From Absidia repens (Eukaryota; Mucoromycota; Mucoromycetes; Mucorales; Cunninghamellaceae): DNA of 64,000 bases. A program made the position numbers and the translations under genes. Shown here piece after piece: positions 33,160 through 43,481 of this stretch. Where the stretch lies: the NCBI GenBank assembly GCA_002105175.1, contig MCGE01000045.1, forward strand, positions 186,001 to 250,000, read 5' to 3'. The notes under the pieces are model-generated. The model did not search any database and was not told where the DNA came from. It saw nothing but the letters and a program-made list of their open reading frames with translations. Within the stretch, counting starts at the first letter, position 1; every line of letters starts with the position of its first letter.

Positions 33160-33173
33160 TATAAATAGCCAGA
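33160..33173 (+). promoter_or_regulatory. internal TATA box identical to the LTR TATA box
   Basis: TATAAATAGCCAGA is identical over 14 bases to the LTR core promoter (26909-26922 and 33796-33809). It lies 77 bases before the ORF3 ATG. Promoter activity is inferred. Confidence 0.55.
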
Positions 33174-33236
33174 ACGAAGAAAAGGGAACTTTCCTTGTAT
33201 AATCTTTACACTTTTACTAAACAATTATCAATCGAA

Positions 33237-33599
33237 ATGAACTCCACCTGGGTAATCAGCCAAGAAGAGCAACTTGCCTATCTCAAGGCCATGACTATTC
33301 AGTATTTTGATATCTACAAGGCACATGCTTTCTCCGAAAGACAACATTTTTGGAGTAAAAACGACACTTTAAAAAACTATTTGATACCAACCTTGTTGGA
33401 ATACTCTCACAACACACTCAGCAAGCCTAATAACATCTTGGAGCTTATGGAGTATCGTCGGTCAAAAAGACAACTGGTGGAAGATATTTTGCAAATGCCT
33501 GATGCTCGAAGACAAATCAACTCGGTGATTAAGAAGCTGACAGAGGCTGACGAATGGGAACGAATCGCCGGGGTCGCTTTCCAAGAGGGGGGGATGTGA
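33237..33599 (+). CDS. element 2 ORF3, unknown accessory protein
   Basis: 120 aa starting MNSTWVISQEEQLAYLKAMT. The upstream in-frame ATG (33195) is nearer the TATA box, so the second is preferred. The protein is charged and probably mostly helical, with no signal peptide or membrane segment, so it does not look like an envelope protein. Its last codons are encoded by the polypurine tract and its stop codon TGA lies in the first bases of the 3' LTR. I recognise no family. It has its own TATA box and is intact while gag-pol is frame-broken. Confidence 0.65.
   Translation: MNSTWVISQEEQLAYLKAMTIQYFDIYKAHAFSERQHFWSKNDTLKNYLIPTLLEYSHNTLSKPNNILELMEYRRSKRQLVEDILQMPDARRQINSVIKKLTEADEWERIAGVAFQEGGM
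33583..33594 (+). promoter_or_regulatory. polypurine tract of element 2
   Basis: AAGAGGGGGGGA directly precedes the 3' LTR, the expected primer site for plus-strand DNA synthesis. It also encodes the end of ORF3. Confidence 0.8.
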
Positions 33600-34313
33600 A
33601 CCCAGGGTTCGATTTGGCCGACTTATTTGGTTTAGGCGACTTGATGGCTTGGGCCATTGGTGAATAGACCTGCAGAAATTATGCCCTTCTTATCTCGTCG
33701 ACGACCTTTTTCTTCTCCGATCTCGTCTACCAAATACATTCTCCGCCACACTAAATCTCGTCGACGACTCGCATACTCCGCCACTTTTATTTTAGTATAA
33801 ATAGCCAGACATTTTCGAAGAAATTATTTTTTCTTTAGTTTTTTTCAGTTTTCTCATATAATCAAATAAAACTTAGTACAAAGGTTCTTTTAACCACCAA
33901 TTTATCTACTGTTTCTATTGGATCATAGAAACCTCTCTTATTTTTGACTACAAGTCCTCTTTTTATTTTATTTTTACTGTGTGTTATACACTATACTTTT
34001 ATTGAACCAACAAAGGTCAATACTTTTCTTTTTATTTTATTTTACTTTTCCAAGTTTATTTTTTTATAAACTTTCTCTACAGTTGGACTTTATCTACAAA
34101 AGTTCTGGTGCTCACTACTATCTATTCTAATTTTGTTCAAATCAGGAACAAGTTATTTCAAATTCCGCCCAAGGAACAAATTTATTATCAAGCTCTAAAC
34201 AAGCAAAAGCTATACTAAAGGATACTCAAGACATCCTATTCAACCCAGAAAAATATAAAAACCTACAAAAACACTACTCTGTTACAAGCTTCTTACCCAA
34301 ATTAGCCGTAACA
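33595..34313 (+). repeat. 3' LTR of element 2
   Basis: 719 bp, near identical to the 5' LTR. The two differences seen are an extra A near 33732 and one near 34271. TATA box at 33796-33809. Confidence 0.92.
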
Positions 34314-34389
34314 CTACATATTTTTCTCGACTCGGACTTTCAAAGTCCAATTATATTTTTATCCTCAAACCTCTTCAAGCTACAATCGG

Positions 34390-34500
34390 TTGAAATTGAC
34401 CCCCCCCAAAAAAAAGTTCTGGTGCTCACTCTATAAAAGAATAAAAACCTACAAAAATAATCTTCAGTTACGAACTAATATCCAATATTAGCTGCAACAT
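34390..34500 (+). repeat. remnant of an older related LTR
   Basis: AAAAGTTCTGGTGCTCACT at about 34403, then AATAAAAACCTACAAAAATA and an ATTAGCTGCAACA end, resemble the last part of the element 2 LTR with an internal deletion. It lies between the new element and the tRNA gene. Confidence 0.5.
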
Positions 34501-34553
34501 CGCTCACAGAAAAGACAGTCACAAAACAACAAAAATGCAAAAAAAAGAATTGC

Positions 34554-34626
34554 TGCCCGCTATCAGAATCGAACTGATGACCTTCTGCTTACTAGGCAGA
34601 CGCTCTGCCAACTGAGCCAAGAGGGC
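34554..34626 (-). tRNA. tRNA-Thr (anticodon AGU)
   Basis: 73 nt. Acceptor GCCCTCT / AGCGGGC, D arm GCTC...GAGC, anticodon stem TCTGC / GCAGA with loop CTAGTAA (anticodon AGT), T arm ATCAG-TTCGATT-CTGAT, discriminator A. One acceptor pair is mismatched (position 5 T against 68 C). No intron. Confidence 0.9.
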
Positions 34627-34822
34627 TTCTACGAACCGAAATTCTCTTGGTTCTATAAGAGGATGATAGTAGGCGGAGCCTCACGTGAATCTAACGCGCT
34701 TTTGATTGGCAAACGGGTTTTGAAAAGATTTTTCAAAAATTTTTACTTGGAATAAAAAAAAAGGACAAGTCGCCTTTTGAGTACTTTTTTTTTTCTTCTT
34801 CAAATATATAACAAAACACAAC

Positions 34823-35715
34823 ATGTCTGTTTCTTTGGAACAATCTTTGGCTCTTCACATCATTGACTCTTACTTGTCTGAAAACAAGTTCATTGCCTCG
34901 TAAAGTATCTTCTCTAGTTTTTGTTTTATACCAAGAGGGTGTATCCTTGGTTTACTGATCCATACGAACAAAGTGGCTTAGTATAGAAGGATATCGCTTT
35001 TTTTTTTATATATTGATATATGGACGTGGAACTCACCTCATCTTGTATCTTTTTATTGTTTATTCATAGTGCTAAGGCCTCTGCTGCTGATGAAACCGTT
35101 GCCAAGGCTTTGGGTGCTGCTCCCGCTGCTGAATTCGCCCATGCTGCCAAGTGGTACGCTGAAGTGACCAAGTACGTGTTTAGCTAACCAAAAAAAAAAA
35201 AATAGCACCTTCGAGTAGGGTGAAATCCAATATCTTTTTTTTGTCTTGATAAAATACTTACTTATTCCTTTTTTTTTGTCTGTGTCTATAGGTCTGCTGC
35301 TGCCCCTGCCGCCGCCGCTGCTGAAGAAGATGATGATATCGATCTCTTCGGTTCCGATGATGAAGAAGTTGATGAAGAAGCTGAAAAGGTCAAGGCTGCC
35401 CGTATTGCTGAATACAACGCCAAGAAGGCCAACAAGCCCAAGCCTCTTGCCAAGACCACCGTGACTCTTGAAGTCAAGCCCTGGGATGATGAAACCGACA
35501 TGGAAGAATTGACCAAGGGTGTCCGTGCCATCACCATGGATGGTTTGTTGTGGGGTGGTTCTCAATTGGTGGCCATTGGTTTCGGTATCAAGAAGCTCCA
35601 AATCAACTGTGTGGTTGAAGATGACAAGGTTTCCATGGATGACTTGACTGAACAAATCGAAGCTTTGGAAGACTTTGTCCAATCCGTTGATGTTGCTGCT
35701 ATGCAAAAGATCTAA
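34823..35715 (+). CDS. EFB1: translation elongation factor 1-beta (eEF1B-alpha)
   Basis: Exons 34823-34899, 35070-35171 and 35292-35715, 200 aa. The N-terminal part ([20 protein letters not shown]) is the short helical domain, followed by an Ala-rich linker, the acidic motif [13 protein letters not shown], and the C-terminal guanine-exchange domain ([50 protein letters not shown]) ending in MQKI. It reloads eEF1A with GTP during elongation. Length is close to yeast Efb1 (206 aa). AATAATAAA at about 35801 is a likely poly(A) signal. Confidence 0.97.
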
Positions 35716-36321
35716 GTATCTCTCTCTAGTTTTTCTTAGCTTTTTTTATCAACGTTTATGTGTATGTTAGATAGTATATTCATCATGGTTTTTACATTAA
35801 ATAATAAAAAAAATCAAATTTGTCTCCTTTTTTGACTTTTTCTTTTTTTTTTTAACTTGAGGTGGAGGGGATGCTTATTTATTAGGAGGGTTGTAGTTGA
35901 AGGAAATGTAGCTAGTTGCGGGACTGTATTGATAATGGAAAGTGTGGATTTGTGATGAAAGGGATAGGAACAACACCAACGTTAAATGATCGAGGGATAA
36001 GCAATGAATCAAAAACTTGTCAGTCTAGACTATACTGTGCTGTGCTTCATAGAATCAGAGCATGTATTTTCTGAGTGGCACCATCATCAATCAATATAAT
36101 AATAATAATAATAATGTATGATTAAGCTCAAAGCATCTATGTGAAGATGGCCCAATCAATCAGGTCAGAAGCCAAAAGTACCAAAAAAAAAAAGTAAAAA
36201 CGGCAATTGACCATCACCATCAACACCACCACATTTTTTATTTATTTAATTTTTTCCCGCCTTTCCTCTTCTTTCCTTTTTCAATTTTATCACTACACCC
36301 TATATACCTTTTTTCTTCTTC
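35716..36321. other. intergenic region eEF1B / Zn2Cys6 gene
   Basis: T runs, an AAT microsatellite at about 36097-36115 and a CT-rich stretch (36255-36320) leading into the next start codon. No gene seen. Confidence 0.5.
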
Positions 36322-37115
36322 ATGGCTACGGATGAACATCAAGTAGCTGGTAACGAACCACGCAAGAAACGAGCCAAGATTGTCAGTGCCTGTGGAGAAT
36401 GTCGTCGACGCAAAACCAAATGCAATGGGGAATTACCTTGCCGTAGTTGCCACAAAGCCGATGTGCCGTGTGTGTATCCAGCTGTATCTCACGCCGAAGA
36501 CAAACGAAACCACCTATCTAAAGCTGCTTTGGAAGCTATTGAAGATCGACTCAAAGCCATTGAAGACATGCTTCATACCATATTACAATCACAGTCCTTT
36601 GTTGCTGAGCTCCCTACCGCCGCCGTCGACCAATTCTTAAGCACCAACAAGTCAGCACAAGCTTCTTCTCCTCCAAATGGCCTGGCTTACCAACTCAACC
36701 TTACATTCATCAACAAACTGGACAAGACCAGCAGCATGCCAATACATCGTCGTCGTCATCATCAGCAACGTATGCTGCTTTTCCTCCTCCTCCTCAATCA
36801 GCAACAACACCACTTTCACACCCACCTTTATCAGGGCATTCTCCACAGCATCAATACCAGAAATCCGCCACCACCACCACCACTTCTGCCTCTATCTCTT
36901 CACCTGATGTCAGATTACCGTCGATTCATGATTTATCTTCACGCTCAGTTTATTCATCGCCTCCTTCATCTTCATCATCACATAAGGTCAAACAAGAAGA
37001 ACCAGATACAACGGACTTGCCTCCACCTTTAGGGTATCCTTCTTACACTGGTCGTATTGATATTCCATCCGGAAATAGTCTATCTACTATCAAGAAAAGA
37101 AAACGGTCCTCCTAG
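36322..37115 (+). pseudogene. Zn2Cys6 binuclear-cluster transcription factor, one-base frame break
   Basis: Start MATDEHQVAGNEPRKKRAK. The fungal zinc cluster C-X2-C-X6-C-X5-C-X2-C-X6-C is complete (residues about 24-51: CGECRRRKTKC...CRSCHKADVPC), followed by a dimerisation-like helix. After residue about 119 the open frame becomes low-quality, while the frame one base over reads as a Ser/Pro/Gln/His-rich regulator tail (PPPPQSATTPLSHPP, VKQEEPDTTDLPPPLGYP, IKKRKRSS) ending at 37115. The switch is at about 36676-36682 (AATGGCCTGGC); one missing base would restore about 264 residues. Sequencing error and true mutation are both possible. Intron solutions tried here did not restore the frame. 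Confidence 0.8.
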
Positions 37116-38004
37116 TACAAATAGATAGTAGTATGCTCTCTCTCGCCCTCACTCTTTTTTACTTATTATTATTACTTTTACCTTACCTTACCTTTAGTTA
37201 TGATCATTAGTTCCCTATTTTTTCCACATTATCATTGATTCACTTTTATTCGCTTCATTTTGTTATATACTTTTTTTACTTACTTTTTACTGTTGTGATG
37301 ATGATTTTCCCCTTCTCTCTTTCTGTCTTGTTTGTCTCCTATCATCCCGACACCACCCCCCTTTTTTTTTGGGGGGGGAGGGGTTAGCTCGTATGCCATT
37401 TTCCTCAAAGATACTTTTTTTTTTGTAGCAGTACTATTCATCATTATCATTGTCGTTTTTATTACATTATATATTATATATTTTTTCTAATAAAATATCA
37501 TACCGTTTATTGTCTAATCTATATATTTTTTGATGGTACTCTATTGATGAACTTTTGTCACCCCCCCCTCCTTCTCTTCAATACAGTAGTCTAAGATCTT
37601 TCTTCCACCTCGACCCCCCAACTGCATGTGACCCCTTGTTACAAAAAAAAAAAAAGAAAAATAGAAAACATGCACGCCTAAAGATGTGTAGATAATATCA
37701 TCAGCAGCTGCCCCATCTACAATTCTGGAATAAAATAAGAGGCCCACTACCAACCACAGTTGTTTCAACAAGAAGCAGAATAATCACCCCATACATAATT
37801 ATCATCCGATAAATATATATATATATATATTTCCCCAAAATGCATCTCTACATCATACAGATAGACATATATATAAAACCACACTAAATACCGTCTTTTT
37901 ATTGGTTGAAGAAATAATACAGTCATCATCATAAAAATAAATAAATAAAATAATACAGTGTATATAAATAAAAAAAAAAGATGGGGAAGGGAGGGGGGTC
38001 TAAC
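37116..38004. other. convergent intergenic region
   Basis: 3' flanks of the zinc-cluster gene and kynureninase. T-rich, with C- and G-rich runs (37355-37384), an AT microsatellite at about 37816-37832 and AATAAATAAATAAA at about 37936. No gene seen. Confidence 0.5.
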
Positions 38005-40070
38005 CTAATGAGAGGAAGGGTACACTTGGTCCATCACCTTACGCAAACACATCACAGCCCGATACACATCAGCAAACGAGTTGTAAAGCGGGACGGGGGC
38101 CAGACGAATCACGGTGGGTTTCCGTTCATCACAAATCACACCATACGCATGTAATCCATCAAACACATCGATCATGCCATGAGGAAACTCTAAGGACAAT
38201 TGGCAACCGCGGCGTTGAGGGTCGGAGGGGGTCAAGATCCGAATGCGATCCGCCTTGAAATGCGCTTCCAGAGTGGTGTGTAATAAGGCTTCCAAGTAAC
38301 CTGTCAGCTTGATGGACTTGGCCCGCAATGTGTCTATGCCCCCGGCTTGCTCGTAGATTTGCAACGACGACATTAATGAAATCGTCGCAAGCACATTGGG
38401 ATTGCTTTGCTGATACCCAGATGCACCTTCACTAGGACGGAACACTATGAGCAATCAAATAAACATTGTTAGATCCAAAAAAAAAAGAACGGCATATACG
38501 ATGGGCGGACAAGGATACTTTTTTTCTTTACCTGGAGACATTTCAAATCTGTTTTCCTTGTCATTGCCCCACCAGCCAGCCAATCTAGATATATATTCGG
38601 AGAATTAAAAAAAACCAAAGGGTGAGTTCCAGTGATCAAAAAAAAAAAAAAAGCACAGACCTCTCTCTCTCTCTTACCTTGGTCGAGATGTATCCTTTGC
38701 ATATTTTTCATGGATGAAAAGCCCGGCAATGCCACCTGCACCAGAGTTCAAATACTTGTAAGAGCACCAACATGCAAAATCCACTTGCCAATCATGAAGT
38801 TTCAATGGTACATTGCCCACAGCATGCGCCAAATCCCAACCTACCACACAACCCTTGATTGAAAAAAAAAATGCCTCAGTATATGTATATGTGTTCTGCC
38901 CCTCCTCTCCTTTTTTTTTCTTGTGGTAGTACTTACCTTTTCTTGAGCGAATTCGGTAATGGTGGGAATATCAAAGAATTGACCTGTATAATATTGCACA
39001 CCACTCAACATGACCAAAGCAATGGATGGGTCGCCAGCAATGGTATCCAAAATATCTTGTGTACGTAAATTGTATTCCCCAGCGCGAGGTGCAATGGTGA
39101 GCATGCCTTTGGCAGGATCAATGCCTCTTGCTTCAAGATGAGAACTAACAGCATACTATGTGTGTGAGAGAGCGATAGAGAAAGGTCCGTGAGAAAATAA
39201 AGAAAGTAAAATAGATACGATAAAATTTCATAGAGCGATTTTTTTTTTCCATATTTGTCGAAAAATAAACTTTAAACCTTACGTGATCAGAAGGGAATGC
39301 TTTGGCTTCTATCAGAATCTTGTACCGATCTCCGGTTGGTCGGAAGAAGGTGGTCATCATGGAATGCAAGTTAGAGGTCAAGGTGTTCATGGCAGTAACT
39401 TCCACAGGCTTGGCACCTATACCACAAAAAAAAAGGGAGATGCGTTTAGAATGATTCCCTCCACCCCATATCTTTTTTTTTTGTCTTCTTACCAACAAGA
39501 TTGGCAAGGTGGTCTTTCACTTGTTCATCCACCGTTGCCCAAGGCCGATTGAACGGATGGTTCCAGTGTCCTTCTACACCACTAAAAAAAAATTAGTAAA
39601 AAAAATGATGAGACCCCACCTTTTTTGGCGTGTGTGTGTTCCATGACCCACCGCCACCCCTCTCTCTTCTTCCCGCCGCGCGCGCTTACCGTTGACTCCA
39701 AGCGTCAAATTCTTGATTCACCAAGGTGCGAGTTTGCTTTGGCATCAACCCTAATGAGTTACCACACAAGTACGTACAAGGTTCGTCAAGTTCTGATTCT
39801 TTTTCTACAAGTATAAAAAAAAAAGGTTTATCAATATCTTTCTTGATATGTGTGTGTGTGTGTGTTTGCAGGAAGCCTAGAAGAGGAGTTTTTTTTTTCT
39901 TTACCAAAGTTGGGCTTTTCACCAGCAACATCCTTTCGTGTAGGAATGGCGAAAGCTTGTCTAAACTTGGAGAGTGTATCTTGCGCGTCTAAATCTTGTG
40001 CTGTCTTGATATCAAGAAGACTATCCTTGTCTTCAAGTTGGAGATTTTGGAGTGCTGGGTAATCAGTCAT
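38005..40070 (-). CDS. BNA5: kynureninase
   Basis: Eight exons (39905-40070, 39690-39804, 39493-39581, 39283-39416, 38937-39155, 38678-38853, 38532-38584, 38005-38444) give 463 aa, the usual length. This PLP enzyme of the kynurenine pathway cleaves kynurenine/3-hydroxykynurenine to anthranilate/3-hydroxyanthranilate and alanine, towards NAD. Motifs: [65 protein letters not shown] and the PLP lysine in CSYKYLNSG (Lys274), then [15 protein letters not shown]. The start is the first ATG in good context. All introns are GT-AG and 72-127 bp long. Cytosolic; no targeting signal seen. Confidence 0.96.
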
Positions 40071-40757
40071 ATGGAATGGAATGGGGTGGTGGTGGTGGTG
40101 GTCAGAAAATAAAAAAAAAAGAATAGAGAAAAAAAAAAAAGTGGAAAGTTTTTCCGACAACTCATTTTTATCGTCTCGAATTCAAACACCGTCGTCTATC
40201 TTTCTGGTATTACCAGGAAGGAGTGGGAAGTTGGGCGAAATGTTGTCCAGAAAAAGAGTATATAGCCAATTTAGGCGGGAAGTGTTCCGCTCAGGACAAG
40301 AGAGAGAGAGGTGCTATTTTATTAAGCTGACAAGTTATATTTCCCCCAAGCCGATAGAAACACACAGGTGAGCCATCTGTTTTTTTTTATGTACCACTAA
40401 TAAAGAAGATCGATCTCCATCTTTCTGCGGAGAATAAAAAATATCCATTTTTTTTTTCTTTATCGAACAATAAAGACCCACGATATCAGTAAAAAAAAAA
40501 ATATAACACCCAGTAAACCGATAAATTTTACGCCAGACCGTTTATTGTAATTAAAAACATATACATAGAAAAAACGAATGGTGGGGTGACTCATTGATGA
40601 CCTCTCCCACCGTATCTTCCATTTGTTCCATGAAGTGTACAAATCCTGCTAGCTACGCAATATACTGAAAATATGCTTTCACTTGTGCCAATCACATCAA
40701 TAAACAAGGTTTTATTTTATTTTGTTTTGTTTTTTTTTTGCATATCGTGGAATTAAT
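40071..40757. promoter_or_regulatory. kynureninase upstream region
   Basis: A GT/GGT-repeat at 40085-40101 and A runs precede the gene. GGCGGGAAG at about 40275 resembles GC-rich upstream motifs of other genes here. No coding sequence recognised. Confidence 0.35.
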
Positions 40758-41063
40758 CTATTCCAGCGATTCGCTACTATTCAACTGGAGTGCATTAACC
40801 ACACGGGTGTCACTAACATTGAGGTGGTATATCGGAGTCGCGAAGACGAATATAAGATAGTAATCGTCGAAGGCAATAGCCACGGCAAAAAGACCACTTT
40901 CATATGGACTGTCATCAGGACCTGCAATAACTATAATAATAATAATAATATAAGTACCCATATGTGATAAAAAGTATGTAAATCTACTTACTTGCGGTCA
41001 CGTCGAATCCTTTAGTATATTCAAGATGTCGTAGATACGGAGGCATATTTGACTTCAATTCCG
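40758..41063 (-). pseudogene. E2 ubiquitin-conjugating enzyme fragment
   Basis: Two exon-like pieces, 40992-41063 and 40758-40930, keep a GT-AG intron between them. Joined, they contain PPYLRHLEYTK, then DVTAIIAGPDDSPYESGLF, the E2 core motif, then PIYHLNVSD (family: PxYHPNV). The segment where the catalytic Cys should follow reads TRVVNALQL and ends in a stop, so the active site and C-terminal half are missing. An acceptor at 41064 implies a lost upstream exon. Decayed copy of a UBC gene. Confidence 0.7.
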
Positions 41064-43481
41064 CTATGTAAAATGATTAATGCTGTTAGTATGTGTCATG
41101 TACACATATAACCTTGTCGATATTTGAACATATAAAATTGTTTGTGAACAGTATTTTTATTTCGAGAGAGAGACATTTGGAGGAGTCAAATTGGAGAAAA
41201 AGATAGGTTTTTTTTTTTTTGAACATGGCAGGAAAATTTTAGACTTTAAAATAAGCATCATCTGTGACATAAACATGTACTGAACAGGAACTCTCATTGA
41301 CTAATATATACATTTAGTGACAACTTAAACAGTGTGATGTGAGATGTAGGCATAATTTTTCTTCCCATAAAATCAATGAAGACAAAGCCGACCATAAAAA
41401 AAAAAAATTCATTGACACATGACTGATGATAGAAACATTGTATATGATAATTCTAATTATAGGAATTATGCAAACGTTGACATGATGAATCAAAACCGAA
41501 ACCAAACCAAATAGAAAAATTGATCAAACCAAACCAAAACCAGATAAAGGAAACCAAACCAAAACCAATAATGTATACAAAAAAAAAAAAAAAAAAGCCA
41601 ACTAATTGTATGCAAAAAGAAAAGTAGCCCAATATAGTATAGTGTAGTATATGGATGGATATATTGATAAATGTGGGAGGTACACAGCAACTATGAGTCT
41701 ACTTTTTTTTTTTTTTGCTCATCATAGTATGTCCCTGAAAAAAAATCTGGTTTGGTTTGAGCAAAACCCAAATCAGTTGGTTTCAGCTACACCAAAACCA
41801 AGACCTGGTTTTGGTTCCTGGCTTTTTTTTTTTTCAGAATCCCTAGGGCGGGCTTTCGAGTGTTCTATGCTACAAAATTGTTCCAGTCACCCCAAATTCA
41901 AATTTCTGTCCAAAAGTTCAATTCCACATACTGTATATTGACAGTATATACAAAAAAATAAAAAAAAAAATAAAAGGGCTTTATTAAGAAAAGTTTCTTT
42001 GGATTTTCAAAACGGTCCAACAAGTGTTCTTTTCAGACGCCGCATAGAAGACTAAAAAAATAAATAAATAAATTGGATACCGAGATCGCGGAAGAGACCA
42101 CCCTCCTCTTCTGGGCGGTGGCCGTCGGATTTTAATTTGTGGATCAAATGTGAATGATAGTCGAATGACCATGGCGTATGGTGTCAAGAAAAAAAAAAAA
42201 AATTCAAAAAAGGAGATGTGAGCCAAAGAAAAATCGTCAAGACATGCAAAAAAACCAGGCACCAGTGGCTGGCACGACACTCGAGGTGGGGGAGGGGGAT
42301 TTTCGTACTAAGGGAACAACCAAAGAAACACGGATTGCCGGATGAGATCATAAACCATTACCATATCTCCCGTCCGTATGCCTGATCAATGGTTGGTGTA
42401 CCCCTGGACTGCTCTTGCTATCGATGACCATGATATCCTCTCTATTCAAATGGTGATGTGTTGTGCCTTGGATTTTGGGTGTTGATTTTTGTCCTTGGTT
42501 TGATGATCAATCGTTAATTGTATTTTTTTTTTTTTTTTGCTTCGCCTATTTTACTTACATTAGCTCTCCATTCTCCCTGCTTTAGACACTACGTTAAGTA
42601 ATTTTAGATTCTTTTTTATTTTGTTTTATGTTTTTACTCAATAAAAACGTACTTATGCAACACATTGTCTCTTCTACAGCCTTCTTATTTTTTTTGTTTG
42701 TTTTTGTGGGTGATCAGTCGAAACTTGAAGAAAAAAAAATATATATGATTTTGCCATTTATAGTATTCATAGATGAAGCTAACTGGTAACATCCTATCAT
42801 CGACACATTAGTAGTGAGCAAAACAGGAAAAAGACAAGATTTTAGCTCACTTCCTTTAAAAAGATTTGATGCCCACTTGATTCTTTTCTGAGCCGCGTCC
42901 CACACAAATCATCATCGTTTTCGAGTTGATGAATTGACATCATACGACAATACGCATATTACAGTAAAGACCGTATTTACCTATTTTGATTCCATCTTAC
43001 GATAACAGTGTTGCCTTTTTCTTTTTGTGTATTACTGCATCGATCTTGTGCATGGTTTTACTTAGTTTTCCATGGTTCAGTATGTAGAAGAAGAAACGAG
43101 ATGTAAGGCAAAATAGATGTAAGCGTCCGGTGCAGTAAAAGAGAAAAAGACACCTCGTTATGTACAATACCCGCAGAACCTTCAAAAAAAAATAAAATAA
43201 AATGAAAAATAAATAGTAATAGAGGGTTGGGTCTTGCACTTGCATTTTGCATGAGCATTTCAATGTCAAAAGGGAAATAGTTAAAACGCCGCTTTGAGCA
43301 GCCCCCCCCACATGGCATGAACGCAATTTCCTTCCTCCCTTTTTCATTTATATTTCTTTCCTTTCTTTCTCTTTTTCCTTCATTGCCTTTTTTCTTTTCT
43401 TCTTTTTTTCTTTTTTTCTTTTTTTCTGTTTTACTCCTTTTTTTCTTCTCCGAGTTCCTGCAACCAAAAAAAAAAAAAAAA
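41064..43481. other. 2.4-kb region without a supported gene
   Basis: Contains an AACC/AAAC-rich stretch (41493-41570) and a GGTTTGG-rich one (41740-41825). A GC-richer patch at 42360-42520 has short frames with a hydrophobic end but no start or acceptor I can support. AAACGCCGC at 43284-43292 and a T/C-rich run (43335-43460) form the likely promoter of the next gene. Confidence 0.45.

Larger units (their letters stand above)
26709..34313 (+). mobile_element. Ty3/gypsy-like retrotransposon 2, nearly identical LTRs
   Basis: 7605-bp element, plus strand, flanked by a 4-bp CTAC duplication (26705-26708, 34314-34317). LTRs 26709-27425 and 33595-34313 start TGTGAACCC and end CCGTAACA. Read side by side they differ only by two one-base length changes in A runs, so insertion is recent. 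Order inside: primer-binding-like site, gag, protease, RT, RNase H, a separate integrase ORF, an extra ORF, polypurine tract. The gag-to-RNase H part needs six single-base insertions to become one continuous frame. Confidence 0.93.

Noticed and set aside
35053..35706. 217-codon minus-strand frame
   Set aside because: Antisense shadow of the eEF1B exons, which have clear family motifs and splice sites.
42360..42520. Possible terminal exon with a hydrophobic end
   Set aside because: Interrupted by stops upstream and no acceptor could be justified.
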